Shown here: piece after piece, positions 44,024 through 55,900 of the stretch
How the letters are laid out: each line of letters begins with the position of its first letter
How positions within the stretch are numbered: the stretch's first letter is position 1
Assembly (NCBI GenBank): GCA_015680685.1
Contig: MNCI01016384.1
Location: forward strand, 156,017 to 220,016
Direction of reading: 5' to 3'
Origin: Gnetum montanum
Lineage: Eukaryota > Streptophyta > Gnetopsida > Gnetales > Gnetaceae
DNA length: 64,000 nucleotides
Made by a program: the position numbers and the translations under genes
The notes under the pieces: generated by a model
What the model was told of the DNA's origin: nothing
Databases searched by the model: none
Seen by the model: only the letters and a program-made list of their open reading frames with translations

Positions 44024-45480
44024 GATGGGAAGAGAAAAGTACTTTCAAGATTATTAGTTGTGAAAATTAGCATGTTTACCATCCAAACCAATCTCATACT
44101 TAGACCAAAGTCAAACTAGTGGTTAAAACTATGCCTATGAAAATATTTCTCATGTTTAATCCATTCCCTAGATCAGTTAACTTCCCATAAAGTTTCAATC
44201 CAAGATAATTTCTTGCTCATCTATACCCATGTTCATGAAGGCCCAGAAGTCTCTTTTCTAGTGAACCTTGGTAATGTCAATTCCTACTTTCATTCAAGTC
44301 CCTAATCATTTATTTCTAGGATCAATAACCTTCATTCTTGATCCATGACTGGATCAAATTCAAACCCAAAAAATTTTCTCTTGATGGTCAAGGTGTTGTG
44401 CTCTTTCTTGGGATGTGGGATTATTATCATAGCCAAGAAGATCAATGGAAGGATTATTGTAGAGATAAATTTGAGAATAGTTCCATGCATGCATGCATGA
44501 ATAGAGGAAAACCAAAATAGAATATTTATTTTTGAATATTTAGTGATATGTTGCCTTAGTTTGGTTTATACCAATGATTATATTGTAGAATAATCAAGGC
44601 TAGATGGCACTACATCAGGTAGGTGTGACCTAGTGCTTAGAAAAAAGACTTGGAGACTTATACCTATTGTGTAAATGAGTAGTGGTGAAAATATGCAGTA
44701 GTAGATCTCTTGTGGGATGTAATACATGCTCACATGCTCCATGAGCTAATTAAATGATTAGCTAGGGATCTGGTGATGTTCAAATTTCTTCCTTTCTTTT
44801 TCTCATCCATTATTAATTCTTCATCTCTTTTATTCCATTCTTGTCCATGATTGTATGCAGTAGGAGATTGATCGAGCAACATGAAGGATGAGATCTAGCA
44901 ATCTAAGAGGAGAGACTCACATTTGATGCTAATGTCTTACTGGTTGTTTAGAATCCATGAGTGTATCATCAATAGGTTTCATAGGGATAATGAAGATAAG
45001 TGCCTACTTTGAGAAGGACTCACTTGTGAATCCTTGATGGGTAAGCATTATATGTGACATAACTAAAGCTTATCTCCCACTGATAGTAAGGGTTGCATTA
45101 CATATAGTACTTCATTGTACTTCCACTTGTTGAAGAATCAAATCTTCATGCTTCAAGATTTGACCATGTTAAAATCTATTGATCCACCTTAATTATGCCT
45201 ATATTTTAGTATTCTTGGTATTATAATTATTCTCTTTCTATTACAACCCTTCGTTTCTAGCCCAAGGTTCATGGGATTATACAAATTGACCAATTGACTC
45301 CTTCCTCATAACCCACGTTGTTATCTAATGTAAGTTTGTAATGCTCTTCTTGTTCTACTTCTCATCGGCCTTATACGGCTGATCCTAGGTGATTTTGGTA
45401 TGATATAAGCCTCAAATAGTGCTTTAGTGGTAATCAAAGAGAAGTAGAGGGTACAAGAGCCTAGTTTAGAAAATTTTCCC

Positions 45481-45600
45481 TATTTGGAAGGATGTGTTAA
45501 TGCATCCTTGTGTCAACATAGGAGCATTGATGCCCCTGCATCAATGCAGGGACATTGGCATCCCTACAATAGTTCATTCTTCCCCTAGCATTAACAACCA
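45481..45600 (+). promoter_or_regulatory. Element 3 internal U3-like repeat block upstream of ORF3
   Basis: GTGTTAATGCATCCTTGTGTC, AACATAGGAGCATTGATGCCC and TGCATCAATGCAGGGACATTGG closely resemble the family B LTR U3 at 39215-39250 (ACATCAACATAGGAGCACTAAC) and 49235-49275 (GCATCAATGTAGGACGATTGATGCACCC). TGCATCAATGCA and GCATTGATGC form overlapping palindromes. The block sits upstream of ORF3, as in the minus copy. Confidence 0.55.
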
Positions 45601-46059
45601 TATGTATATTTGGGAAGATCCAAAATAATGCCTTGCACTTTTTCATTTGTGTTTTCTTCTATTCCTTTGCTATAGTCTTCAAAAAATAAATAAAACTTTA
45701 TTAAAGTTTTCTCTCTAAAAATGAACTGATAATATTTTTTCATGCCTTCTTCATAGGTCTTCCTATCCTTGGTATTCTAGTAGTGGTTCAAGCTTGCTAT
45801 CTTGTAAATTTGTCATGGGAGAGAGACACGACTTCAATTATGCACTTAATGCTTTCTCGTAGATATTTAAATATTTATAACTCATTCATCATTACCAATG
45901 CATGCCATATTTCAATAGTTGTGATGATTTTTTAAAGTATTTTTCAAGGGTTATATTTATTGTTCTTCTTACATGTAATTTTGCAATGATAGTATCATTC
46001 CTAGTGGAAGATTACTTGACTTTTAGTAGATTTCATAGTTAATCATGTTGGGCTGATTA

Positions 46060-48770
46060 CAATTCAAGCTCTATAGACCAATGAGGATTGAGTTCAAAAT
46101 ATCTTAGGCCTCTTTCTACAAACCTTTACAAGAATCATCAATCCCTAAGGAGTAAGAAGAAGAATTTTGACCCGCTAATGTAGAACCTATAGACCTTGCC
46201 CTAGAGCCTACAAGCCCTACTATAGAAAGACCTCCACTTAGAAGTAGATCAAGAGGTAAAAATTCATGTTATCAATCCTTGAGTTGAGCATGTGCATAGT
46301 AGCAATAACCAAACAAGTGCTAGAGGAGCTATCAAAAGATTATGAAGAGGATGCAGATGACATCTAAGAGGGTTTGGATGCTCATAATGTCTACCAGTAA
46401 TCCATTTGTGAGAAGAAGAACTATGATTAATTCATCAAGCTTGGTCCTTCTAAGCTCAAGAAGTTGCTATAGTGAATGGGATTCTATGATTACATGACTT
46501 AAACCTTCATGTGGTACTAGTACAACATAGATGATTTCTATCAAAACATTGTTTCCAATGGTATCATGACCTTTGTTGGAGAAGTTTCTATTCATATTTT
46601 CAAATGGATGATCTCAAGAGCTATAGGATTTTCAAACAAGCTAGTGAACAACTATTGGCTATAAACCCAAAAGACTAAGTGAAAGCGCATGTTGAGGGTT
46701 ATGCTAGAGATCTTTGACATGAATAAAGTAGAGGTTAATATTTCAAAACTTTCCCTAGTCCAAAATTCTATGTGAAAAATAATCACACATAATTTTATGT
46801 TCATTAAACATCAATCAGTTATCTCTACTTAAGGGGCCAAGGTTGTGGCTATGATGAGCCAGAAGTGTACCATCAACATCCCATAGTTTCTCTATAAGAA
46901 CCTAACCTAGAAGATCAAAGATGTTGCTAAAGGTAGGATGAAGATCAATGCCTTTCTAGGACTCATCATAGAACTTTGTGAACTAGTAGGCATAGTCAAT
47001 ATATGGGAAGACATCCCACAATAGTAGGTATGGTAGACTAGAAGAATGTAATGGTGATTTTTCACAATGACATCTTGAGGTCATTGGAGCTATACCCAAC
47101 TTGGAGGATAAAATGCTTTCCATAAAGGGTATCCCATATCCAATCTTTATACTAGCTCTACCAACACCAATCTAGAGCACCAATTTCACCTCAAGAATCT
47201 CAATGAAGGTAGGTGCAATGGTGTAGCATATGCATTTCCTAACTTGCCAACTTTAGCATTAGGTAAAGCCAAGAACTTCTTCCTAGTGGTAGTTCTCCTC
47301 CTATCATTCACTTTGAAGGTGAATATTATGCTATCATAATTCACATTGATGGATCACAAGATTTTGGAAGTAATTTCCTATAAATAATGAAGGCCATTGT
47401 GGATGGTGAGGCAATAAGGAAGAAGCTATTTTAGTTTTCTTTCCCATTATTGAATAATTCATGCATGAATCACTTTTATATTCCTATTCAGTCATACATT
47501 CATGTGTCTTCATGAAGTATTTTTTCTTCACACTGATCAAGGTGTAGCATGCATAACATTCAATATGTAGCTGAAGTCCTTTAGGTATCTATTGATCAGC
47601 CTAGGACTAGCCAGTAAGTGGAGGAGAAGTAAAGAGTTAATCCTAGCACCAATTTGCTATTAATAAACATTCACAGTATAGTTGAGACTGAACTCATCAA
47701 GGTGTGATCCAAGTTGGAAATCACTGATGCTAATAGAACATTCTATCTACTAGAGTTGTAAAGAAGCTAACCCAAGGTATAATGATTGCATGAATATTTA
47801 TAACATCTTACACCATTGGTAATTGTAGCTACCAAAATCACATTGAAGGTGCATATTAAGCAACTGCAAGCTAAACTCTTTCATCCATGCTAGGTTGATG
47901 AGGAAGCACTTTTTATGAACAATGTTTTGGAGCACCAAATTAGAATGTTGAAGCATCAATTACAAGAATGGGAAAGAATGAGCTAGGAAAAGAAGAAACA
48001 AAGGCTTTCCCTTTCTCAGCAAGTATGAAGGTTGAAGGATAAAAGTTAGATCATGGTCCAATTTTGGGAAAAGTATCTTCACACAAAAAAGGAGTACTAG
48101 AACTTATAACAGTAGCTAGCTAATAAGACTACTAGGCAATTTTATGAGCTCAAATAAATCCATTTAATTCAACATGTGACCTAGGATGTCAGTGTTCATG
48201 GATTGCATAAACTTATAGTTCTATTGAAAGAACAAGTAATTAGGAAGAGGCCTAAGGCAAAGGAGAAATCTGGCACCTTTCATGTCAAACTTTGACAAAT
48301 TGTTGCAAGTGAACCAAAACTATAGGAGAAAATGGACCTTTTAGAAATCATGTGCATTCTTCACCATGAAGTAGCTATCATCATCCTTAAGAGAAGACTT
48401 AATAATGCTAAAGAGGATATGTAGGTAGAATGGATAAGGTATCTCTACATGTTCCAAACTTCTACAGTTTTATCACATGTAGAGCTAGAAGAGAAACTCC
48501 ATTACGTGGAAGTCAAATTAGACGTGGCTTAGCATGAGCTCTTACAAATGAAGAGAAATCATGAGTAGTTCTAGGTTGATGTTGAGAGATGATGACAAGT
48601 AATCCTACAACAACAGGGATTGATGCATGAGTAAAACCAATAGCTTTGAGTAAGGATGATGGACTTGGAAGCAAAACTTCATAGAATTTACATGTCCATA
48701 CCTCACATATCTAGCTTCTTCACATACCAAGCAAGCAAATCAAGGGGATTCTTCTCTTAGCCACTATTTC
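46060..48770 (+). pseudogene. Element 3 ORF3 (family B)
   Basis: This is a decayed coding region in the env position. The N-terminal globular part has FYDYMTQTFMWY, MTFVGEVSIHIFKWMISRAI, NKLVNNYWL, MMSQKCTINIPQFLYKNLT-like residues and KINAFLGLIIELCELVGIV. The last corresponds in place to the ERGRKTLSFP-LIKKLYKR block of family A. The C-terminal third (47900-48640) is predicted coiled coil: NNVLEHQIRMLKHQLQEWER, KLIVLLKEQVIRKRPKAKEK, GTFHVKL, LHYVEVKLDVA. No signal peptide or membrane anchor is seen. Stops are common and frames shift. The minus-strand family B copy carries the same gene. Confidence 0.6.
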
Positions 48771-48932
48771 TTGGCACTACTTGATGAGATGGCATGTACT
48801 CTATTGTAACATGATTATGATCTATGCATTTGTCCATTATATCCTCTATAGTGATCATGCAATGTATCTAGTTTTAGTCTTGTTTTTTGAGCTTTAAAGC
48901 TATGGAACTAGATTTACTCAATTATGAGAATA

Positions 48933-50051
48933 TGATGAGTAATCCAATGGCACTTTGTCAATTAATTGTAAGCCTTGGATTTGGGATGTATCTCATGTAC
49001 CTAGCTTTTATGATTTTCATGTGTATGGTTGATGTTTCTATCTCCTAGGTATGCATCCTTGCCTTTCAATTAATACTTGTAGATTTGGAGCATGTTTTGG
49101 GAGTTTTGGAAATTTTCCAAATTCATTCAGAGATCCTTGAAAGACTTTAACATGTTCCTAGGCCTCCCAAATTTCATCTAAAAAAATGATGGTAAAGTAT
49201 TGTGGTAGGAGTGCACTAGATTCCTTACACTAGTGCACCCTTTGCATCAATGTAGGACGATTGATGCACCCATGTTAATGCCTTGGTTTGGGTACCCTAC
49301 TTCCTCTACTACCTTGGGTGTGTTATTGGCTTTTTAGGACATACTAATAGATCTTCATTCATGCCTAGGTGCTAGTGAACCCTTGTTGTTGTGTTGTGAA
49401 AACTATAAATACTTGGGATGATTTTCATATGAAATGAGCTTAGTTCCAAGTACTTTCTTTGATATTTTGGTATCTTATTTTATGTGAATACCTCTTTCTC
49501 CCTTGGATAAGTAATTCCTTCTTTATTTTGTATGTGTTTTGAGTCATAGCTTTCACAAGTATGACTAGACTCTATCATAGTGCTATCATGCTTATGTAGT
49601 CTAGAACTATTTAGTCAATGTGGAGTCTAGTGTTTGTGTAGTGGATGAAGCATATGGTTTTTTTTTTCATTTTTGCATCATTAATGTCTTAAATACAAAA
49701 ATACAAAAAATGTTATAAGATAATAAAACCATAAAAATATTTATTCATTCTCTCATTTTCATAAGATTTGATAATTTAGTCCTTTTGAAGGATGTTACAA
49801 CTATATAGCATGGTGTTAAGACATCGAGGTTATAAATAAGAGTTATTTTATTGTATTTTTATGTAGTGTTTTACATTTCCCTTAAGGAATTGCAACATGT
49901 GTGTGTATGTATGTGAGCATTCCCCCTATCCCTAGGTGGGACTGTAATGCATGTGTGTTTATCATTATTTATTTATTTCTCATAAATATAAAACACAAAA
50001 AATAATAAATCTTTTCTCAACCTTACATCATGATAATAGTGGTTTCCATTT
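48933..50051 (+). repeat. Element 3 3' LTR, first part
   Basis: Begins TGATGAGTAATCCAATGGC and aligns with 7391-8330 and 38894-39975. It is interrupted after GGTTTCCATTT at 50051 by element 2, and continues at 63213 with GTATCATATGAATTATAAT. Confidence 0.85.
50047..50051 (+). other. Target-site duplication of element 2 (left)
   Basis: CATTT immediately before the TGATGAG start of element 2. The identical CATTT follows its 3' end at 63208-63212. Confidence 0.85.
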
Positions 50052-50908
50052 TGATGAGTTTCATGGTTTGGTTGTGTTAATGGGATGTCATCGACGTGAG
50101 CTCATCAACATAGGGTTTGACCCATTGATGTGTACCTATTGACAAGGCACCCTGTTTCACTTATAAATGTGCACTTACTTGCCGCATTTATGACATCTCT
50201 TTCATATTTGTGGCAAAGCACTTATAGTTTTTCCACTTCAAATTTAGAATATTTTCTAGGTACCCACAGTAGAAGTCAAAGAGTACAAATCTTTATTTGA
50301 GCATTATTGTACTTAAGCACTTCAGTGTGTGTGGCAATAAAGATGAGCTTTCTGATCAAGCCTTGTAGCACTTGGACTAGATTAATAGTTTTCTTTATGC
50401 ATTTGATATTCTATAAATTTCCTTTAAATTTTTAAGCAATTAAGAAATTAAGTAATTAATAGAAATTAAATAGAAAACATAAGTATGACCACTTCGAGCA
50501 TACGTCTAATGCTTGGTAATCTTGGTAACACTTAATGTTTAGTAACCAAGTAGCATTATACGTGTTTAGGATATGTATGGTAAATGGGAATAGATGCTTA
50601 TGTTAGGATTAGTTAATATTAGCTAGTTGTTAAATTAATTTAGTAGTTAAATATTTTATACTTTATTCTTTATTCTTAGGAGACTTAGAACATAAAAGAA
50701 AAAATGATAAAAATCACATACCTACGTTACACTTAATCATACCCTTGAACTTCACAAGTAGAATTGGGAAGATAATGATTGCAATGGTTAGTTTCACCTC
50801 CTAGAATTAGTGTACTTAAAAACCTAAAGTATTTGGAATTTGATTGGATCGTTGAGTGAATGCAAGTGATTCATATGATTGGGTATAGGATGTACCCAGT
50901 ACTCATCA
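50052..50908 (+). repeat. Element 2 5' LTR
   Basis: TGATGAGTTTCATGG to CCCAGTACTCATCA, 857 bases. TATA box CTTATAAATGTG near 50159-50170. The U3 palindromic block is shorter than in the 3' LTR, as if one repeat unit had been lost. Confidence 0.9.
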
Positions 50909-50909
50909 T

Positions 50910-50927
50910 TAACACCATTTTTGGGGA
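50910..50927 (+). promoter_or_regulatory. Element 2 primer-binding site (Asp-tRNA type, decayed)
   Basis: TAACACCATTTTTGGGGA follows the LTR end by one base. Against TGGCGCCGTTGCCGGGGA it differs by four G-to-A and two C-to-T transitions plus one transversion. Confidence 0.7.
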
Positions 50928-51083
50928 CTCTAGTTAGTTTTGCGTGCTATCTAGGACTTAGTGAAAAATTATTCAACATCATTGAATCAAACCCTAAAGT
51001 CACAATCATTCTAACACTAATAACAATTGTAACAAAGCACATTGTTCATTTTCTTCTAATCTAAGAAGTCTTCTTCTTACACA

Positions 51084-53025
51084 GATGATTCTCCACCTAA
51101 ATTTAAGCACACATCTAATCTAAGGAATGAACAGCCAAATGAGGCAATGCCCCCATAATGCCAAGTTGTATATACTCATCCCAATGAGTATGTGCCTGAT
51201 TTCACCTTTGTCCTACATCAGGATGACCAAATGCAGTGGCGAGACATGGAGAGCAACATTGTGTTACCACCTAATTAATCAATTCCCGTGATGCTCTAAA
51301 AAAATTTTATTTTGTTGGGAATCTAGGGGCTCCATGCTAAATATGTTGTGTTGGATCATGACTCTAGGGATTACCATCCCTTTGAAGAACAACATAAAAT
51401 TGATTGGAAATAGGGAAAACACTATGAAGCTATGAAGGGAAAATGATTTAATAATCCCTTGTTCTTGCTAGGATAAAAAGATAGTGTGGATCCCTTCTCT
51501 GGGGACTCTCATTTCACTGACTCTCCTCCCCTTAGTTTCAACAAAGATGACCTTAACTAGAATTTAATGTCCACTGTAAACAATCCTAGTTCTAGCAAGA
51601 ATAGGTCCAATGATCATGGGGCATGCAAAGCTGGGAGTCATGGTAGGGATAGGTGTAGGCATCACAATGATGATTGTGGCCATGATCACTGAAGAAGGGG
51701 TGGCAAGCGTTGTAGTGCTAGTCCTCCTTCCTTTTCATCTTCATCATCCTCTTCTTACTACTCTAGCTTTGACTAAGGTTGCAAAGGACCTAGCCATGAT
51801 GAAGGTGACTGGTGGAATAGAGATGATCATGATTGTAGAGCCCATTAAAATGATCGAGATCAAGGGTGTCAACATTCAAGGAAGGTCCACCACCATGAGC
51901 AAAGGTACAACAGAGGGCATCATAAGCATCATGATCATCATAGAGGCCATGAATATGCTGAGCCTTTGCTTACTACTTGAAACATGATGAATATTGTAGA
52001 GGTAGTGAAAATTCTAACAAGGCATGTGAAAGATAGCCAAATTAAGTCATTGGATCTGAAAAACATCCCCAAATTTGAAAGGGCATACAACTCAAATCTG
52101 GAAAATCACCTACAAGTCTTTCAGGATGCTTGTGTCTTATAAGACATAGAGAATGAATGGCAAAAACTTAAGCTATTTCCTAAGATACTCATAAAAAAGT
52201 AGAAAGTTGGTACTAGTCCTTGTAGTTGGAATCAATCCATAGATGGAGTACAATGCTTAAGTTGTTTAGTGAAAAATATCAGAGGTACTCTCAAATGTCC
52301 AACTTGAGAAAGTAGATCCAAGGTTGTAGACAAGGAACAAATGAACACTTGGATGTAACCATGGGCAAGTACTATTCTATTTTGCATAGATGTCCTAGCC
52401 ATGGTTATTCTCAAAGGGAGTAGCTTCACCATATCATAAATGAGCTTTGATAAAAAATGAGAAGAGCTCTTTGGATCTATGGATAAGGAAGACTGTTAGA
52501 ACTTATAGTTCATTAGATCCAAAGGCTTATTGAGTAGGTTGCTAAAGAAGAAGGAGAGCTCAGAAAAAGAGAAAGTGTGAAGGAGTAAAACTGAGATCCT
52601 TTCATCAAAAAAAGGAAAGTTCAATTTGTTGACAATGAGGAGGAGGCACCATTTGATAAGGTGGTGCAACAGAGGAATTTGACAATTCAAAGATCTATAG
52701 ATGAAATTTTGGCCAAGGTGGATAAAATGTAGGACTTTTTGAATGGAAAGTTCCAAACAACTCTAAAAATAGCAGAGGCATCCAAAGAGCAAGGTAGTAA
52801 TCATGATCACAGGAGAAGGAAGGAAGTTGAACATGCCCACCAAAGGGGTAAGGGCAAAGTTACTATTGTAGAAGAGGTTGTGGAGTCTAAATCAAATGAT
52901 AGTAGTGGATGTGACATCTACCAATATGAACATCCTAAGGGATGTTTCTTTATTATGTCACACTTGCAAGAATTTGGGGTGTATGTTTTAAATCCTAGAT
53001 TGGCAAGAAGGAAATCACCTTGAAG
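51084..53025 (+). pseudogene. Element 2 gag (family A) with His/Asp/Arg/Cys-rich domain
   Basis: One frame runs from about 51084 (DDSPPKFKHTSNLRNEQPNE) past YVPDFTFVLHQDDQMQWRDM. At 51600-51960 there is a striking low-complexity tract rich in His, Asp, Arg, Cys and Ser (RCRHHNDDCGHDH, a serine run, HHHEQRYNRGHHKHHDHH). The capsid-like core follows: LKNIPKFERAYNSNLENHLQ, VFQDACVL, EWQKLKLFPKILIKK. The C-terminal piece at 52739-53023 is basic (HDHRRRKEVEHAHQRGKGK). Stops are few and the frame is largely kept to about 52320. The start codon is not clear. A polypyrimidine-AG just before 51084 resembles a splice acceptor. Confidence 0.65.
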
Positions 53026-53735
53026 ATTGTCTTATCCTAAAGGCAATCCATGGTAGTTTTATCAAGAATAATCCTACTATCCAAGTGGAGCTCCACCACA
53101 ACCGTTTGAGTAGTCTCATTAGTCACAACATCTATAGTCATGGGGGATGCCACCATCAAGGCAGTAGTACCCTTACAAATAACTTGATCTATATGGGTAC
53201 TATGTTTAGCAACCCATGTCTCCATGTGACTCTTCTAGCCATGCCTCATTCCAACATCACCACTACCCTCCTGAGTATTACAAAGCTCATTCTCGATATC
53301 CTAGAGGGGAGTCCCCATATCCTTATCATTCTCCTCATCCTTCTGTGAATGTCCCTCCATCCTTAGTCTAATTACCACCAACTCCATTAATGCAAGATGA
53401 GATTCTAGCCCAGCTGTAGCAACGTAATGCTACTAGGACTGTGAACTTACAACTAGCTTCTTAGCTAAGTGGTTTAGAACCTAGACCTAGGAAAAGACCA
53501 TTCTTTCAAACTAGTAGTCCTACAAAGCCATTATAGGCTTATGTAGCTAATATCCCTACTTCTTCCTCATCCTCTACATCTAATCCATTTGAGTTCCCTT
53601 TGAACCAAACACCTTCCAAAGTGCAAACTGTCATGCTAACCCATGTAGTAATTGGTTGGATATATGTTGGTCATTGTCCTAGGAAAAGATCTGATCCTAG
53701 AAGCCCTTAATCTATCTCCAAATCACTAGGAATGA
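53026..53735 (+). pseudogene. Element 2 gag C-terminal linker
   Basis: Pro/His/Ser/Thr-rich non-globular sequence with many stops, homologous to the stretch where element 1 begins at 21776. TATCCAAGTGGAGCTCCACC marks the corresponding point. Confidence 0.55.
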
Positions 53736-54130
53736 GCCTTACAAAAATATTTTGGATTTAGGTTTTTTTGTTGATATGATTTCTCATGAGATGTACAAAG
53801 TCTGAAACTTGACTCCACTTAAGAAGAGTAACATCTACCTTAAGTTGGTAGATCAATCCATCATTGTTCCTTTGGGACTAGTGGAGGACATTGTAACTAT
53901 CATATGTGGGTGGTCCTATCGTAATGATCTTCTAGTGATCCATGTGGATAATTGCAATGGGAACTTCCTAATCATCATAGAAAGGGCTTGGCTAAGTACC
54001 ATTGATGCATGGCTGGACATCAAAGATCTTTCCTTGGAGATTTCCAAAGAAAATGCATTTGGAAAGATTGAGAAGAAGAGAGTTCCCTGCATCACGTATA
54101 GCGATATAGGATGTAAATGTGTGTAGAAAT
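53736..54130 (+). pseudogene. Element 2 aspartic protease
   Basis: ILDLGFFVDMISHEMYK keeps the catalytic D-x-G (DLG). LKKSNIYLKLVDQSIIVPLG, VEDIVTIICGWSYRNDLLVI and FLIIIERAWLSTIDAWLDI follow, and the tail LSLEISKENAFGKIEKKRVP is open from 53809 to 54126. The flap-side Gly is Glu here (IIERAW). The protease belongs to the gag-pol polyprotein upstream of RT. Confidence 0.8.
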
Positions 54131-54399
54131 ATGGATCATAAAAAGCACATCAATCATAGCATGTAGATAGTATGTAGATGAATATGAAATTTAAATGTGC
54201 ATGTATGCAGTAACCATAAAATAGGAGGATACCCAATGGTTGACAGCTAATCCTGGAAGTAGCACACTTTGCATGGAACCCATTGAACATGTGCCTATGT
54301 TGAAGGCATGGATGAACTAGAACAAGTTCTTTGCCAACTCTCTGATGATGAGCCTGATGACACTTATTGGGAAGAGTTGGAGATCCTTGAAAATTTTAA

Positions 54400-55500
54400 A
54401 TAGAAGCCCTTAGAGTTGTTGAAAACTCTACTTACAGGCATGGAATATGCATTTTTGAAAAATGGCAAGTTGTGATAATTAATGTTAACCTTGCTCCTAA
54501 ACAAAAAGCGATTCTCTTGAAGGTGGTCAAAAAATGGCCAACAGTCTTTGCTTGGTCATATCTCAAATTCACTAGGATTGATCCATGGATATGCTAGTAT
54601 CCCATCTATATGGATCCTTCCATTAAGCCAAAGAGGTAGACATAGCATCGACTGAATCCCAAGTTGAAGCAAATCATTAAGAAGGAGATTGAAAAACTCC
54701 TAAAAGTAGGGTTAACCTATCCCATTATAGATAGCAAGTGGGTTAGCCCACTGAAAATCATGTCAAAGAAAGATGGCAAGTGGAGGGTCTATACTGATTT
54801 CTAGCTATTGAAAATGGTGACCTACAAAGATTATTTTCCATTACCATTTGTGAACTAGGTGTTGGACATTATCTTTGGGCATTACTATTATAGCTTTCTA
54901 TATGGTTATAGTGGCTATAACCAAATTCAGATTACTTTGGAGGATTAGGACAAAACTACATTGACAAGTTCTTGGGGGACTTTTGCATATAAAAAGATGC
55001 CTTTTAGTCTGTACAATGCCCCTACAACATTCCAATGCCTTGTCTTGAGAATTTTTCAATAGTATATTAGTAGCAGGATGGAAGTATTTATGGATGGATT
55101 CTCCACCTATGGTGCTACATTTGATTAGGCCCTGGACCATCTTGAGCAAGTGTTAAAAAGACACATGGAGATTAATCCTTATCTCAATTGGTAAAAAAGT
55201 CATCTAATGGTCTATGAGGGCATTATATTAAGGATTAGAATCTTACACGTAGAGATATGGGTGGATCGTAAAAAGATTAGGGTCATCGATGGAATTACCC
55301 ATCATTCAAAAACCATTGAACATGTCTAGTCATTCCTTGGATACATTGGCTACTATCGACAATTCATAAAGAATTTCTCTAAGATCACTAAATCATTGGT
55401 GGAGATTAAAAAGAAAGGTGCTGCATTTTTATGGACCAAGGAATGTGAAAAGGAATTCCAAAATCTCAAGAAAAAGCTTGTAGAAACTCCAATTCTATGA
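54400..55500 (+). pseudogene. Element 2 reverse transcriptase
   Basis: KKEIEKLLKVGLTYPIIDSK, WVSPLKI, KDGKWRVYTDF-stop-LLKMVTYKDYFPLPFV, YYYSFLYGYSGYNQI, TTLTSSWGTFAYKKMPFSLY and NAPTTFQ line up with Ty3/gypsy RT. The first catalytic Asp is Tyr (FLYGYSG), and the YxDD-equivalent is FMDGF at about 55087-55101. FLGYIGYYRQFIKNFSKITK and FLWTKECEKEFQNLKKKL close the connection region. Stops and a shift near 55170-55250 break it. Confidence 0.85.
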
Positions 55501-55900
55501 GCACTGAACTAGTCTCGATGTTTTACATCATAATTGATGCATCAAACTATGCCTTGGTAGCCATGCTCACATAGTTGAATGATTAGAAACATTCTTATTA
55601 AATCCACTACATCAACAAAAGCATTGTTGATGGACAACTAAACTACACCACAATGGAGAAAGAGCTAATGGCAATGGTGAATGCCTTGGAGATGTTTAGG
55701 TGCTATGTACGTGGATACAATGTGTTTGTGCATACGGACCATAGTGTAATTTACTTCTTGATGAAAAAACTGCCAGTAAGCCCTCATGTCATACGATGGC
55801 TTGTGATCTTGTAGCAATTCAATCTTACAATGGTAGATCAAAGGGAACAAAGAATGTGGTCACTGATCACTTGTCTTGGTTACAATGAGACAACAAAGAG
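55501..55900 (+). pseudogene. Element 2 RNase H
   Basis: FYIIIDASNYAL (Asp), TTMEKELMAMVNALEMFRCY (Glu) and VFVHTDHSVIYFLMKKLPVS (HTDH Asp) keep all three acidic residues of the active site. VSPHVIRWLVIL and VTDHLS follow. The domain is better preserved than RT, but lies between broken segments. Confidence 0.8.

Larger units (their letters stand above)
43046..45480 (+). other. Element 3 long spacer without gene
   Basis: No RT, RNase H, integrase or other protein-like frame is visible. From about 44530 on, the DNA is conserved with the minus-strand family B copy (63374-64000 and 38893-38261 read in reverse), so the spacer is an original part of the element. It contains the two microsatellites at 43929-44023. 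Confidence 0.6.

Noticed and set aside
51610-51987. 125-codon hydrophobic frame as a membrane protein
   Set aside because: It is an alternative frame of the His/Asp/Arg-rich gag tract, whose frame continues into the capsid core.
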